64,000 bases of DNA, taken from contig NZ_NPKO01000002.1 of the NCBI RefSeq assembly GCF_008329605.1, positions 434,001 through 498,000 of the forward strand, in the 5' to 3' direction. Position numbers and translations under genes: made by a program. Of the stretch, positions 45,913 to 53,983 are shown piece by piece (position 1 is the first letter of the stretch; each line of letters begins with the position of its first letter). Source of the DNA: Mycolicibacterium sp. P9-64. Its GTDB lineage: Bacteria > Actinomycetota > Actinomycetes > Mycobacteriales > Mycobacteriaceae. The notes below the pieces were generated by a model. That model did not search any database. It saw only the letters and a program-made list of their open reading frames with translations, and was not told where the DNA came from.

Positions 45913-47010
45913 ATGAGGCAGGAGCAGATTGCGCGTCGGGTCGCCGACAGCATCCCCGCCACGCTCACTCAGGCGCAGGTCGCCGCCCAGATCGGCCTGA
46001 CCGACGAAAAGATCTCCAAATGCCTACGCGGCCGCCGGGCCTTCTCCTCTGTCGAACTCGCCCAGCTCGCCGAAGCCCTCAACGTCGACGTGCACTGGCT
46101 CATCACCGGCCGCGCCGATCCGAACCGGCTCGTCGCCGTCGTCCGCCATAACTTCGATCGCGAGACAGGCCGCTGGGACGTCCCGGGTCACGACAGCGAC
46201 GAGCCGGTCATCAACGACATCGCCCTGGTCTACCGGCAAGCGTTGCCCGCCTGGAGCCCGGTCGGCAACGCGCTCCCCGACACTGTCATCGAAGTGAGAT
46301 CCGCGCTTGGCCCAGATTTTGTGCGCCGCATGGCCGACCGCTTCGAATCCCATCTCGACGTCGACGTCATTCGAACGGCGGAGGTTTCGATGGCATCCTC
46401 CTTCCACGTCGGACCACGCAAAGTGATCGTCCTGCAGGCGACCGGAAACTGGTTCCGGGAAACCTGGTCTCTGGCACACGAACTCGGCCACCTAGTCGCC
46501 GGCCACCACGCCGACGACCGCACCCCGGCCGAACGCGATCACCACGAATTCGTCGCCAACCACTTCGCCGCTGAGCTGCTCCTGCCCGAGGCCGAGCTGC
46601 GTGAAATCGCTTGGCCAACCCTCACCGAACGCGAACTGGCAGAGTTGATCTGGGAGTGGGGCGTCTCCACCGACGCGCTGTCGGGTCGCCTGGAAACGCT
46701 GGGCGTCACCGTTTCGGAGACAGTCGGCAAGGCGCTGCAGCTATCCACACAGAAGCTGCTCCGTTGGCATTGGGCGGGCCAGCACGATCATGGCCTCGAC
46801 CAGATCACCATGCGAATGGACGAGGCTGCGACCCGGCGCTTCCCGCGCAAGCTGAAGGAGGTCCACACTGAACTCATCGCGGCCGGCACGATCAACAAGC
46901 GCACCTTGGCATGGATGCTCGGAATCGATCCAAATGCCCTCGAAGTCGACGAGCCGCCACAACCTGAGCCGCTCGACGGTTATCAGCTGGCCGCCGCCTT
47001 GGGCCTGTAG
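45913..47010 (+). CDS. XRE helix-turn-helix / ImmA-IrrE metallopeptidase fusion, second copy
   Basis: 365 aa, ATG at 45913 (MRQEQIARRV). HTH is in LTQAQVAAQIGLTDEKISKCLRGRRAFSSVELAQLAEAL. Zincin motif SLAHELGHLVAGHH is followed by FVANHFAAELLLPEAEL, the third-ligand helix. A C-terminal helical domain (about 255-365) is unique compared with the copy at 34054, to which it is only distantly related. It is flanked by direct repeats and preceded by palindromes, as expected for a self-regulated element or stress switch. Confidence 0.88.
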   Translation: MRQEQIARRVADSIPATLTQAQVAAQIGLTDEKISKCLRGRRAFSSVELAQLAEALNVDVHWLITGRADPNRLVAVVRHNFDRETGRWDVPGHDSDEPVINDIALVYRQALPAWSPVGNALPDTVIEVRSALGPDFVRRMADRFESHLDVDVIRTAEVSMASSFHVGPRKVIVLQATGNWFRETWSLAHELGHLVAGHHADDRTPAERDHHEFVANHFAAELLLPEAELREIAWPTLTERELAELIWEWGVSTDALSGRLETLGVTVSETVGKALQLSTQKLLRWHWAGQHDHGLDQITMRMDEAATRRFPRKLKEVHTELIAAGTINKRTLAWMLGIDPNALEVDEPPQPEPLDGYQLAAALGL

Positions 47011-47040
47011 CGCCGAAGATCTTCCTGCCCGACAACACCG

Positions 47041-47123
47041 TTGCCGTTTCGGTGGTGGGGTGCAATTCTGAGCCGCTTGCTTCCCCCGACGACCCCGTTG
47101 AAGCGATGACTCTCACCGACGAC
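47041..47123 (+). repeat. Direct repeat, right copy (83 bp)
   Basis: Partner of 45358-45442. After GATGACTCTCACCGACGAC the sequence diverges completely, so only the leader and first six codons of the small gene were copied. The copy begins 30 bp after the stop of the XRE-ImmA/IrrE gene. Confidence 0.85.
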
Positions 47124-47275
47124 TGCTGCCAGGTGACGATCACGCCGATGGCGGCTAGGCCACCAATGATCAGAAGAGCGGGGCCGATCGCCGCAGTAAG
47201 TGGTGGCGCCGCACGACTTGGGCGTCTTAGCGCATATTCAGCACCGATACCACCCAGGCTCAACTGGGATGGAAA

Positions 47276-47392
47276 ATGCTTACAGTGCTGGGCGGATCTA
47301 CACTGGCAACCAAGGACGATGCGGATTTTGTGCAGGTCATCGCTGAGACCGCCGTCCTGGCGACGTCTTCGACTAGGCAGGAGGACCCATGA
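47276..47392 (+). CDS. Small ORF, 38 aa, coupled to the next
   Basis: MLTVLGGSTLATKDDADFV onward, stop overlapping the next ATG (ATGA). It may be the tail of a decayed gene, since the frame stays open 48 bp upstream of the ATG. Included because of the tight coupling. Confidence 0.3.
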   Translation: MLTVLGGSTLATKDDADFVQVIAETAVLATSSTRQEDP

Positions 47393-47514
47393 CGGATCAG
47401 AAGGACCAGGTGAAGCCGAAGCTCAGCGCTGAGGTTCGCAAGGCTGCCGTTGCCGCGAGCAAAAGGACTGGCCGGCTGGTCGACCCTCGGGTGAAGGCCG
47501 TCGCGGAAAGCTAG
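47389..47514 (+). CDS. Small ORF, 41 aa, strong ribosome site
   Basis: ATG preceded by GCAGGAGGACCC. Encodes a basic peptide (MTDQKDQVKPKLSAEVRKAA ... GRLVDPRVKAVAES). Good initiation signal and mycobacterial codon use, but there is no recognised family and it could be the intact start of a broken gene. Confidence 0.4.
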   Translation: MTDQKDQVKPKLSAEVRKAAVAASKRTGRLVDPRVKAVAES

Positions 47515-47620
47515 GTGCGGGTAGGTCAGATCGCGACGGAAGCTGCCGCGAGGACCGCTATGACAATTCGCTGACCCATTTTTCACCCCCGACGTCACTT
47601 AACCCGGTGACCGGTGACCG

Positions 47621-47791
47621 GTGCTGACGAAAGGTCTACACCCCGTCGCCATCGCCGGATTCCTCCTCACCTCCCAGCATGAACTCTTCATCGACGAGCA
47701 CCCCAGGTCGGTCAGAGAATGGCTGCTGCACGGCGAACCCGAGGAACGCGTACTCAACCTCATCGACATCGGCGACTGGGCCGCGACGTGA
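47621..47791 (+). CDS. Possible small protein, 56 aa
   Basis: GTG frame reading FLLTSQHELFIDEHPRSV ... VLNLIDIGDWAAT. The composition looks protein-like, but there is no ribosome site, and GGTGACC repeats precede it. May be a fragment. Confidence 0.3.
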   Translation: MLTKGLHPVAIAGFLLTSQHELFIDEHPRSVREWLLHGEPEERVLNLIDIGDWAAT

Positions 47792-48232
47792 TTCCCCCCG
47801 GTGCCGCCTGGCTGCGTAGCCCGTTTACCTTGTCGAATCGACCAACGAACCCCACGACCCCGTTCCCGTGGTAAGCCGTGACGGCGACATCGGAGGGGAT
47901 GGCGCACCGGCCGCGTCCCGCCGTTGATGATGATGAGATCCCTGCGCGGATGAGCTACAGACCTACAAGGCGGCCGGTGCGTTCGATTTGCAAAAGCCAC
48001 GGCAGCCCTAAGTTCTTATTCCTCGGGTCAGCGTGGAGCCGGAGGTTCTCCGCTCCGCCGGTAAGGTTTCCGTGGAGGGTAAAAAGGTTGTGCCGCAAAT
48101 GGATTGAGGACACGATCGCGTCTCGCTGCTGTCGCAGAGCAATGCCGATCCGCACTGTCCCCTAGCGCCGACCGCAGTCGCAAGTCGACCATCTAGTCAC
48201 ATGAATCCGACGGAATGAACTGTGATGAGCCA
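47792..48232. other. Decayed stretch, nothing assignable
   Basis: About 440 bp with short, interrupted frames and no recognised motif. It continues the patchy, low-coding zone at the right side of the island. Confidence 0.4.
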
Positions 48233-48640
48233 ATGTCGAACCGCTTGAGACCCGTGGCTGCTGGACGCACACCAGTTGATGCTCAGCTGAGTATCCGCCT
48301 GCGAAACGGTGAAGTTCTCGAGACCGCGATGCGCGACGTCACGCCGGCGATGATGGCGGAGGCGGTTCCGTGGCGCAGATTTCGAATGCGAGAAGGGCAG
48401 CCGCACTACTCCTGTGACTATTGGGCCGCAACCGAACTGGGCCATGTCATCCGGTCAAAGAGGAGGGTCAATTGGTCGATCCTTCGACGTGTGCTGATCG
48501 TCGAGTGGGTGCTCTCGGTCGCCGATGGCGGGGTGACCAGAGCCGAAGGTGGCGGAGATTCTTGGGTCGCCCAGTTTCCGCCCCAGGAGCGAGCACGTGC
48601 CGAAACTCGTGCGATGCCGTCGCGATCGAGAAGATCTTAG
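48233..48640 (+). pseudogene. Remnant of a TnsA-like heteromeric transposase endonuclease gene
   Basis: ATG at 48233 (MSNRLRPVA). Residues up to about 72 match the N-terminus of actinobacterial TnsA-like proteins as I recall them: VPWRRFRMREGQPHYSCDYWAATELGHVI, where relatives continue YESRLELARLL. Here the continuation is unrelated and no catalytic segment follows, so the gene is broken. It suggests an old Tn7-like transposon near the island's right edge. Confidence 0.5.
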
Positions 48641-48823
48641 TTACCGCCGCCCCTTGGAGATTGGCCCCGAGCGGCAGACGCCAGGGCGTGCAACTGGCCT
48701 CACCTAAGCGCGGAGAGCGGCCTGCGGGACGACGGCACGTCTGGATGCCGTGGCCTCTGCTGATGTTCGGCAAGCGCTGGCCGGTGGGTGCCACTGCAGC
48801 GACCCGTTCGGGCGATCGAAGAC

Positions 48824-49573
48824 CTACAGGAAGGCTGTCACCAGTCCGGCGTCGACGCGCAGCACCTCACCGGTGATGTAGCCGGCGTCATCACTGGCGA
48901 GGAACACGGCGGCCCGTGCGACGTCGGAGGGTGTGCCGGCGCGGCCCAAGGGGATCTTGCGCATTCTCGTCTCGTAGCCGGCCTGGTCCACTGCTGCCGT
49001 GGCGCCGGGGGTGGCGATGTAACCGGGGGCTAGCGCCACCACGCGAATGCCCCGTGGCCCCAGCTCGGTCGCCGCTGATCTCGTCATGGCCGTCAGCGCC
49101 GCCTTGATGCCTGAGTAGACCAGCGCATTCGGGGCGCCCACGAAGGCGTGGCCCGAGGACAGGTTGATGATCGTCCCCCCCGACCGGAGATGTCGTTGGG
49201 CGCCTTGAATGCACCACACGGCAGCTTTGAACCCACTGCCCAGCATTCTGTCCACGTGTTCGTCGGTGATCTCCGAGATCGGTTCGAAGCGTGCCCAGAT
49301 GGCGTTGTTGACCAGGACGTCGAGTCGGCCGAACCGTGCTACCACGGCGTCGACGGCGGCCTGCGCCGCCGAACGATTCGACACGTCCGCAATTTGGACT
49401 TCCGCGGATCCTCCAGCAGCGATGATGGCATCGGCGGTCTGTGCGGCGGTGGTGAGATTGACGTCGACGATCCCCACGTTCGCGCCCTCGGCGGCGAAAG
49501 CGGTCGCGATCGCTTGGCCGATTCCCTGCCCCGCGCCGGTGATGACCGCCGTCTTTCCCGCTAATCGCTTCAC
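48824..49573 (-). CDS. Short-chain dehydrogenase/reductase
   Basis: 249-aa classical SDR. GTG at 49573 follows GGAGG by 5 bases, so the longer frame is not used. Motifs are TGAGQGIG, NNA (LVNNAIWARF), INLSSGHAF and YSGIK (YxxxK). C-terminal ITGEVLRVDAGL. First gene to the right of the island, on the minus strand, divergent from the ADH operon and sharing its regulated intergenic region, so it probably belongs to the same pathway. Substrate not determinable. Confidence 0.88.
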   Translation of the reverse strand: MKRLAGKTAVITGAGQGIGQAIATAFAAEGANVGIVDVNLTTAAQTADAIIAAGGSAEVQIADVSNRSAAQAAVDAVVARFGRLDVLVNNAIWARFEPISEITDEHVDRMLGSGFKAAVWCIQGAQRHLRSGGTIINLSSGHAFVGAPNALVYSGIKAALTAMTRSAATELGPRGIRVVALAPGYIATPGATAAVDQAGYETRMRKIPLGRAGTPSDVARAAVFLASDDAGYITGEVLRVDAGLVTAFL

Positions 49574-49697
49574 GCTTCCTCCAACGGTTGTCGCCCGGGC
49601 CGGAGCGAGGCACGGATAGCTCGAAGTCGATCTCAGCAGCCGCCACGTCAATCGTGCGACCGGCTGCAGATCGTCGATCTTCCACCGATAGATTACA

Positions 49698-49737
49698 TGC
49701 AATAGCCCTTGTTATTGCACACAATCCGGTGTACAAA
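49698..49737 (+). promoter_or_regulatory. Regulon promoter-operator, site A
   Basis: -35 TTGTTA (49709-49714), 17-bp spacer, -10 TACAAA (49732-49737). The operator from 49715 to 49736 is an imperfect inverted repeat with half-sites TTGCACAC and GTGTACAA around a 6-bp centre. It overlaps spacer and -10. An upstream TGCAATA (49698-49704) pairs with TATTGCA (49713-49719). It drives the ADH operon. The same module occurs at 59383, 62061 and 63234. Confidence 0.75.
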
Positions 49738-49744
49738 CTAGTCC

Positions 49745-49861
49745 ATGACGGATGTGACCGACAGCACTATCAACTGCCGGGAAAGAGAGAAACCTGGTGG
49801 CGGCGAACACGGTAACGAGGTCACGGCTGCGCTTCGCGGTGCGCGCAGCGAGGACGCGTAA
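49745..49861 (+). other. 38-aa leader ORF resembling the gntR N-terminus
   Basis: ATG 8 bp after the -10. Encodes MTDVTDSTINCRERE and ends TAA directly against the GTG of the alcohol dehydrogenase. The first residues echo the GntR start at 63280 (MTSVTDTGSARRTTE), and the distance to the operator is similar, suggesting that promoter and first codons were copied together. It may act as a coupled leader. Confidence 0.45.
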
Positions 49862-50926
49862 GTGCGCGCAGTGACTTATCAAGGCCCCGACGAGGTCACC
49901 GTGGACGACGTCAAGGATGCGGAGCTGCCGGATTCGCTGGGCGCCGTCGTGCAGGTCACCGCCGCCGGGATCTGTGGTAGCGATGTGCACGTCTTTCGCG
50001 GACGCGGTTTCAGCGACGACGTCGGTTACGCGCTCGGACACGAGGCGGTCGGCGTGGTCGTCGAGGTCGGCGTCGGCGTGCGCCGCTTCGCCGCTGGGGA
50101 TCGTGTCCTGGTGTCGGCGTCGGTGGGCTGCGCCTTCTGCGCCGCATGTGCCACCGGACACGTCACTGCATGCGCGCATCGCCGTGAGGCGTGGAAGCAC
50201 TACTGCTACGGCCTCAGTCATGGATTGCCCGGCAGCCAAGCCGAATTCGTCGCCGTTCCGCACGCCGACGTGAATCTCTACACGGCGCCGGCCGAGGTAT
50301 CCGACGACGCGGCGATCGTTCTGACCGACAATGCACCTACCGCCTGGTACGCGGCACGCCGCGCCAGTGTGGGCCCCGGTGACACCGTCGTCGTCATCGG
50401 CGGTGGGCCCGTCGGTCAGATGGCCGTGCAAGCGGCATTTCTGCAGGGAGCCGCGCGGGTACTCATCGTCGAGCCCCTGGAGCAGCGGCACGCGGCCGCC
50501 GTTGCGTTGGGCGCTGAAGCCGTCGACGCCGCCGACCCGAAGTCCCACATCCGCGACCTGACATCGGGCGAGGGCGCCGACGCTGTGATCGAGGCGGTGG
50601 GTCACGACGAGACCATCGCGTTGGCGATCAGCGCGGCCCGACACGCTGGCCGGGTCTGCGTGGTCGGCGTCAGCCACAACGACGCCTTCCCGTTCCGCAT
50701 GCAAGCCGTGCAGACCAAGGAATTGCAGTTCTCGGCGGGCCTGTGCTCGGTGCAACGCGAGTTGCCCACACTCTTGGCACTCACCGCAGCACACCGGCTG
50801 GCTCCCGCTGCCGTGGTGTCCCACCACCTGCCGCTGGCTGACGCCGCCGCTGGTTACGCCCTGCTGGCCGATCGGGTAGAAGGAGTCGGCAAGATCGTGC
50901 TTCTGACCAATGGTGTTGCAGCATGA
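49862..50926 (+). CDS. Zinc-dependent medium-chain alcohol dehydrogenase
   Basis: 354 aa. Catalytic zinc ligands are in GICGSDVH and GHEAVG, and the structural zinc lobe has GCAFCAACATGHVTAC (four Cys). The Rossmann motif is VVVIGGGPVGQMA, with VEPLEQR suggesting NAD. GTG start directly follows the leader ORF stop. Its stop overlaps the next SDR start by 4 bp. It is the first gene of a five-gene operon with SDR, kinase and two acyl-CoA dehydrogenases. It likely oxidises a hydroxyl or reduces an aldehyde in the pathway. Confidence 0.9.
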   Translation: MRAVTYQGPDEVTVDDVKDAELPDSLGAVVQVTAAGICGSDVHVFRGRGFSDDVGYALGHEAVGVVVEVGVGVRRFAAGDRVLVSASVGCAFCAACATGHVTACAHRREAWKHYCYGLSHGLPGSQAEFVAVPHADVNLYTAPAEVSDDAAIVLTDNAPTAWYAARRASVGPGDTVVVIGGGPVGQMAVQAAFLQGAARVLIVEPLEQRHAAAVALGAEAVDAADPKSHIRDLTSGEGADAVIEAVGHDETIALAISAARHAGRVCVVGVSHNDAFPFRMQAVQTKELQFSAGLCSVQRELPTLLALTAAHRLAPAAVVSHHLPLADAAAGYALLADRVEGVGKIVLLTNGVAA

Positions 50927-51675
50927 CCACATTTACCGGAAAAGTCGCGATCGTCACCGGCGGCAGTCGCGGCATCGGATTGGCGATCGCCCAGCGGTTG
51001 GTCAACGACGGTGCGTGCGTGTGCATCACCGGCCGCAAGGACGCCGAACTGCGCAGCGCCGTCGATGCGTTGGGAGCCTCGCATGCGGTCGGGATCGCCG
51101 GCCACGTCGATGACGTCGAGCACCAACATCGCGTCATTGAAGCGGCGATGGAGACCTTCGGAGCGGTCGACATGCTGGTCAACAACGCGGCCATCAATCC
51201 GGTCTTCGGCCCCCTGACCACCCTGGACCTCGATGCCGCCAAACGCACCGTCGACGTCAACTGTCTGGGCGGGCTGTCCTGGATTCAGCAGGTGCACGCC
51301 GCCTGGATGGCCGATCACGGTGGCAGCGTCGTCAACGTCGCGTCCATCGCCGGCCTGACCGTCGAGACCGGCATCGGATTCTACGGTGCGACCAAAGCGA
51401 TGCTGATGCACCTGACCCGCCAACTGGCCTACGAGCTGGGACCACAAGTGCGGGTGAATGCGGTGGCACCGGCGGTGGTGAAAACCAAGTTCGCCGCAGC
51501 GCTCTACGAAGATCGCGAAGACGAGTTAGCTGCCCGCTATCCCCTCAAGCGATTGGGTGTTCCCACCGACGTCGCCGGTGCTGTCGCCTTCCTCCTGTCA
51601 TCGGAGGCGGACTGGATCACCGGGCACACGTTGGTCATCGACGGCGGCGTGACACTGGTCGGAGCAGACTCGTGA
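50923..51675 (+). CDS. Short-chain dehydrogenase/reductase
   Basis: 250-aa classical SDR. VTGGSRGIG, NNAAIN, VNVASIAG and YGATK (YxxxK) are intact, and the C-terminus ITGHTLVIDGG is typical. It overlaps ADH upstream and the kinase downstream by 4 bp each. In related kinase-ACAD clusters, SDRs handle the beta-hydroxy/keto step or reduce keto acids to hydroxy acids. Which applies here is not visible. Confidence 0.9.
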   Translation: MTTFTGKVAIVTGGSRGIGLAIAQRLVNDGACVCITGRKDAELRSAVDALGASHAVGIAGHVDDVEHQHRVIEAAMETFGAVDMLVNNAAINPVFGPLTTLDLDAAKRTVDVNCLGGLSWIQQVHAAWMADHGGSVVNVASIAGLTVETGIGFYGATKAMLMHLTRQLAYELGPQVRVNAVAPAVVKTKFAAALYEDREDELAARYPLKRLGVPTDVAGAVAFLLSSEADWITGHTLVIDGGVTLVGADS

Positions 51676-52727
51676 ACCCCTCAGCGAAGACCGGCGACAC
51701 GACATCTGTTGTCGGCCTTGACCTGGCTGCGCTTCGGGCGTGGTTGGACACTACTTGCCCAGGGCTGGTGGGCGGGCCGTTGACCGCGTCGGTTCTGGCC
51801 GGCGGCAAGTCCAACCTCACCTATCGGGTGTCCGACGGCCAGCACGGGTGGGTCGTCCGACGCCCTCCGCTGGGCCACGTGCTGGCCACCGCGCACGACA
51901 TGGGTCGCGAGTACCGAGTGATGGCCGCGCTCGCGGGTACCGCTGTGCCCGTGCCGGCGATGGTCGCGCACTGCGGTGACCTCAGCGTGACCGGTGCCCC
52001 CTTCTACGTGATGGAGTTCGTAGACGGCACGGTGTACAGCGAAGCCCAGCAGCTCATCGCGGCCGGCGCCGAGGCGACGAGCGCCATCGCTGCGCGCATG
52101 ATCACGACACTCGCCGATCTGCACAGCCTCGATCCGCGGACGATCGGACTAGAAGATCTGGGCAGACCCGACGGCTACCTGCAACGGCAGGTTGCCCGTT
52201 GGACTCGACAACTGCAGGCCTCACGCAGCCGCGAGCTGAGCCACGCCGACACGCTGATCGACGTTCTCCATCGCCTGATGCCACCCAGTTCGGCCGCCGC
52301 CCTGGTCCACGGTGACTACCGATTGGACAACCTGCTCATGAACGGCACAGCGGTGCGTGCGGTCATCGACTGGGAGATGGCGACCCTCGGCGACCCGCTC
52401 ACCGACCTGGCCTTGCTGATCGTCTACGGGCGACTGCCCTCCCTGGTGACCGTGCCCGGCCTGCCCGACGTCAGCGCCGCCCCGGGGTATCCGAGCGAGG
52501 CCGACCTGTTGACGTCCTACGCCGCCCACAGCGGACGCGACTTGCGGTCGATGGACTTTCATCTGGCGCTGGCCTGCTTCAAGCTCGCCGTGATCTTGGA
52601 AGGCATCCACTATCGCCATACCCAAGGCCACACCGTAGGGGAGGGTTTCGGGTCGGTCGGTGCTGCCGTCGGGCCGCTGCTCGAAGCTGGCGTCCGCGAA
52701 TTCTCCAGTGACAGCAAGGATTACTGA
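51672..52727 (+). CDS. APH-family kinase of the ACAD10/11-type (hydroxyacyl-CoA kinase-like)
   Basis: 351 aa. N-lobe GGKSNLTYRVSDGQHGWVVRRPP, catalytic loop ALVHGDYRLDNLLMNG (HGDxxxxN), and metal site VIDWEMATLGDPLTDLA. This is the subgroup found fused to acyl-CoA dehydrogenase in ACAD10/11 and separate as LvaA in levulinate catabolism. Known relatives phosphorylate the 4-hydroxyl of 4-hydroxyacyl-CoA. The next gene is exactly the matching ACAD, with start overlapping the stop. Assignment to that pathway is strong on context, but the chain length is unknown. Confidence 0.85.
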   Translation: MNPSAKTGDTTSVVGLDLAALRAWLDTTCPGLVGGPLTASVLAGGKSNLTYRVSDGQHGWVVRRPPLGHVLATAHDMGREYRVMAALAGTAVPVPAMVAHCGDLSVTGAPFYVMEFVDGTVYSEAQQLIAAGAEATSAIAARMITTLADLHSLDPRTIGLEDLGRPDGYLQRQVARWTRQLQASRSRELSHADTLIDVLHRLMPPSSAAALVHGDYRLDNLLMNGTAVRAVIDWEMATLGDPLTDLALLIVYGRLPSLVTVPGLPDVSAAPGYPSEADLLTSYAAHSGRDLRSMDFHLALACFKLAVILEGIHYRHTQGHTVGEGFGSVGAAVGPLLEAGVREFSSDSKDY

Positions 52728-53983
52728 TGGACTTCAATTTCGACGACACGACCGAGGACCTCCGCGCCCGGTTGACCACGTTCATGTCAGAGCACGTTTA
52801 CCCCAGCGAGTCGGCCTTTCGGGCCGACCTCGACGATCTGAGCGACCGGTGGGCCTGGTCGAGGACCCCGACGATGGCACGCCTGCGTGATGAGGCGCGC
52901 AGCCAGGGACTCTGGAATCTCTTCCTGCCCGGCACGCAGGGCGGCGCGGGGTTGACCAACCTGCAGTACGCCCCCCTCGCCGAAATCACCGGCCACAGCC
53001 TCACATTGGCACCCCCGGCGCTCAACTGCGCGGCCCCCGACACCGGCAACATGGAAGTGCTGTCCATGTTCGGCACCGCCGCCCAGAAGGAACAGTGGCT
53101 TTCCCCCTTGCTCGCCGGCGACATCCGATCGGCGTTCGCGATGACCGAACCCGCCGTCGCGTCGTCGGATGCGACCAACATCGAGACCAGCATCGAACGA
53201 GCCGGCGACGACTACGTCATCAACGGGCGCAAGTGGTGGATTACCGGCGCGATGAATCCCGACGCTGCGGTCTTTATCGTGATGGGCAAGACCGACCCCG
53301 GCGCAGCTCGTCACCGCCAGCAGAGTCAGATTCTGGTCCCGCGCGATGCCGACGGGGTCACCGTGAGCCGTGGAATGGAGGTCTTCGGCTACGACGACCG
53401 CGACCACGGCGGGCACGCCGAGATCGAGTTCCGTGATGTCCGGGTGCCAGCGTCCAACCTCATCGGAGCAGAAGGCGACGGATTCGCCATCGCCCAGGCA
53501 CGACTGGGACCGGGACGCATCCACCACTGCATGCGCTCCATCGGTGTCGCCGAGCGTGCCTTCGACCTCACCTGCCAACGCGCGTCCGATCGTGTCGCGT
53601 TCGGCCGCCCACTCGCCGAACAAGGGGTGGTGCGTGACTGGATCGCCGAAGCCCGCATACGCATCGAGCAGCTGCGGCTCCTAGTCCTCAAAACGGCATG
53701 GCTGATGGACCGTGTCGGCAATCGCGGGGCGCACAGCGAGATCCAGGCCATCAAGATCGCCGCCCCAAAGACCGTGGAATGGGTGTTGGACAAAGCCATT
53801 CAAGTTCACGGCGCTGCCGGCCTGAGCCAGGACCTTCCGTTGGCCGCCGCCTTCGCCAACATCCGCACCCTGCGGTTCGCCGACGGACCCGACGAAGTCC
53901 ACAAGAACGCCCTCGCCAAGGCCGAAATCGGGCGCCGTCGCCCCGCCGCGGCCACACACGCAGAGGAGAAGACCGGTGCCTGA
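52727..53983 (+). CDS. ACAD10/11-like acyl-CoA dehydrogenase
   Basis: 418 aa. Contains subgroup-specific blocks: TEPAVASSDATNIETSIER, KWWITGAMNPDAAVFIVMGKTDP, RHRQQSQILVPRDADGV, FGYDDRDHGGHAEIEF and LGPGRIHHCMRSIG. This subgroup does not simply dehydrogenate: with the kinase product it removes phosphate from 4-phosphoacyl-CoA to give an enoyl-type acyl-CoA (known for ACAD11 and LvaC, from memory). FAD-bound, cytosolic. ATG overlaps the kinase stop. It ends with an 8-bp overlap into the next ACAD. Confidence 0.88.
   Translation: MDFNFDDTTEDLRARLTTFMSEHVYPSESAFRADLDDLSDRWAWSRTPTMARLRDEARSQGLWNLFLPGTQGGAGLTNLQYAPLAEITGHSLTLAPPALNCAAPDTGNMEVLSMFGTAAQKEQWLSPLLAGDIRSAFAMTEPAVASSDATNIETSIERAGDDYVINGRKWWITGAMNPDAAVFIVMGKTDPGAARHRQQSQILVPRDADGVTVSRGMEVFGYDDRDHGGHAEIEFRDVRVPASNLIGAEGDGFAIAQARLGPGRIHHCMRSIGVAERAFDLTCQRASDRVAFGRPLAEQGVVRDWIAEARIRIEQLRLLVLKTAWLMDRVGNRGAHSEIQAIKIAAPKTVEWVLDKAIQVHGAAGLSQDLPLAAAFANIRTLRFADGPDEVHKNALAKAEIGRRRPAAATHAEEKTGA

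Noticed and set aside
26600..48800. Precise right end and attachment sites of the island
   Set aside because: No direct repeat matching the left junction near 26640 and no lost PolDom tail could be found by eye, so no att sites are reported.
49712..50932. 406-codon minus-strand frame opposite the alcohol dehydrogenase
   Set aside because: Antisense to a complete ADH with both zinc sites. No motif of its own.
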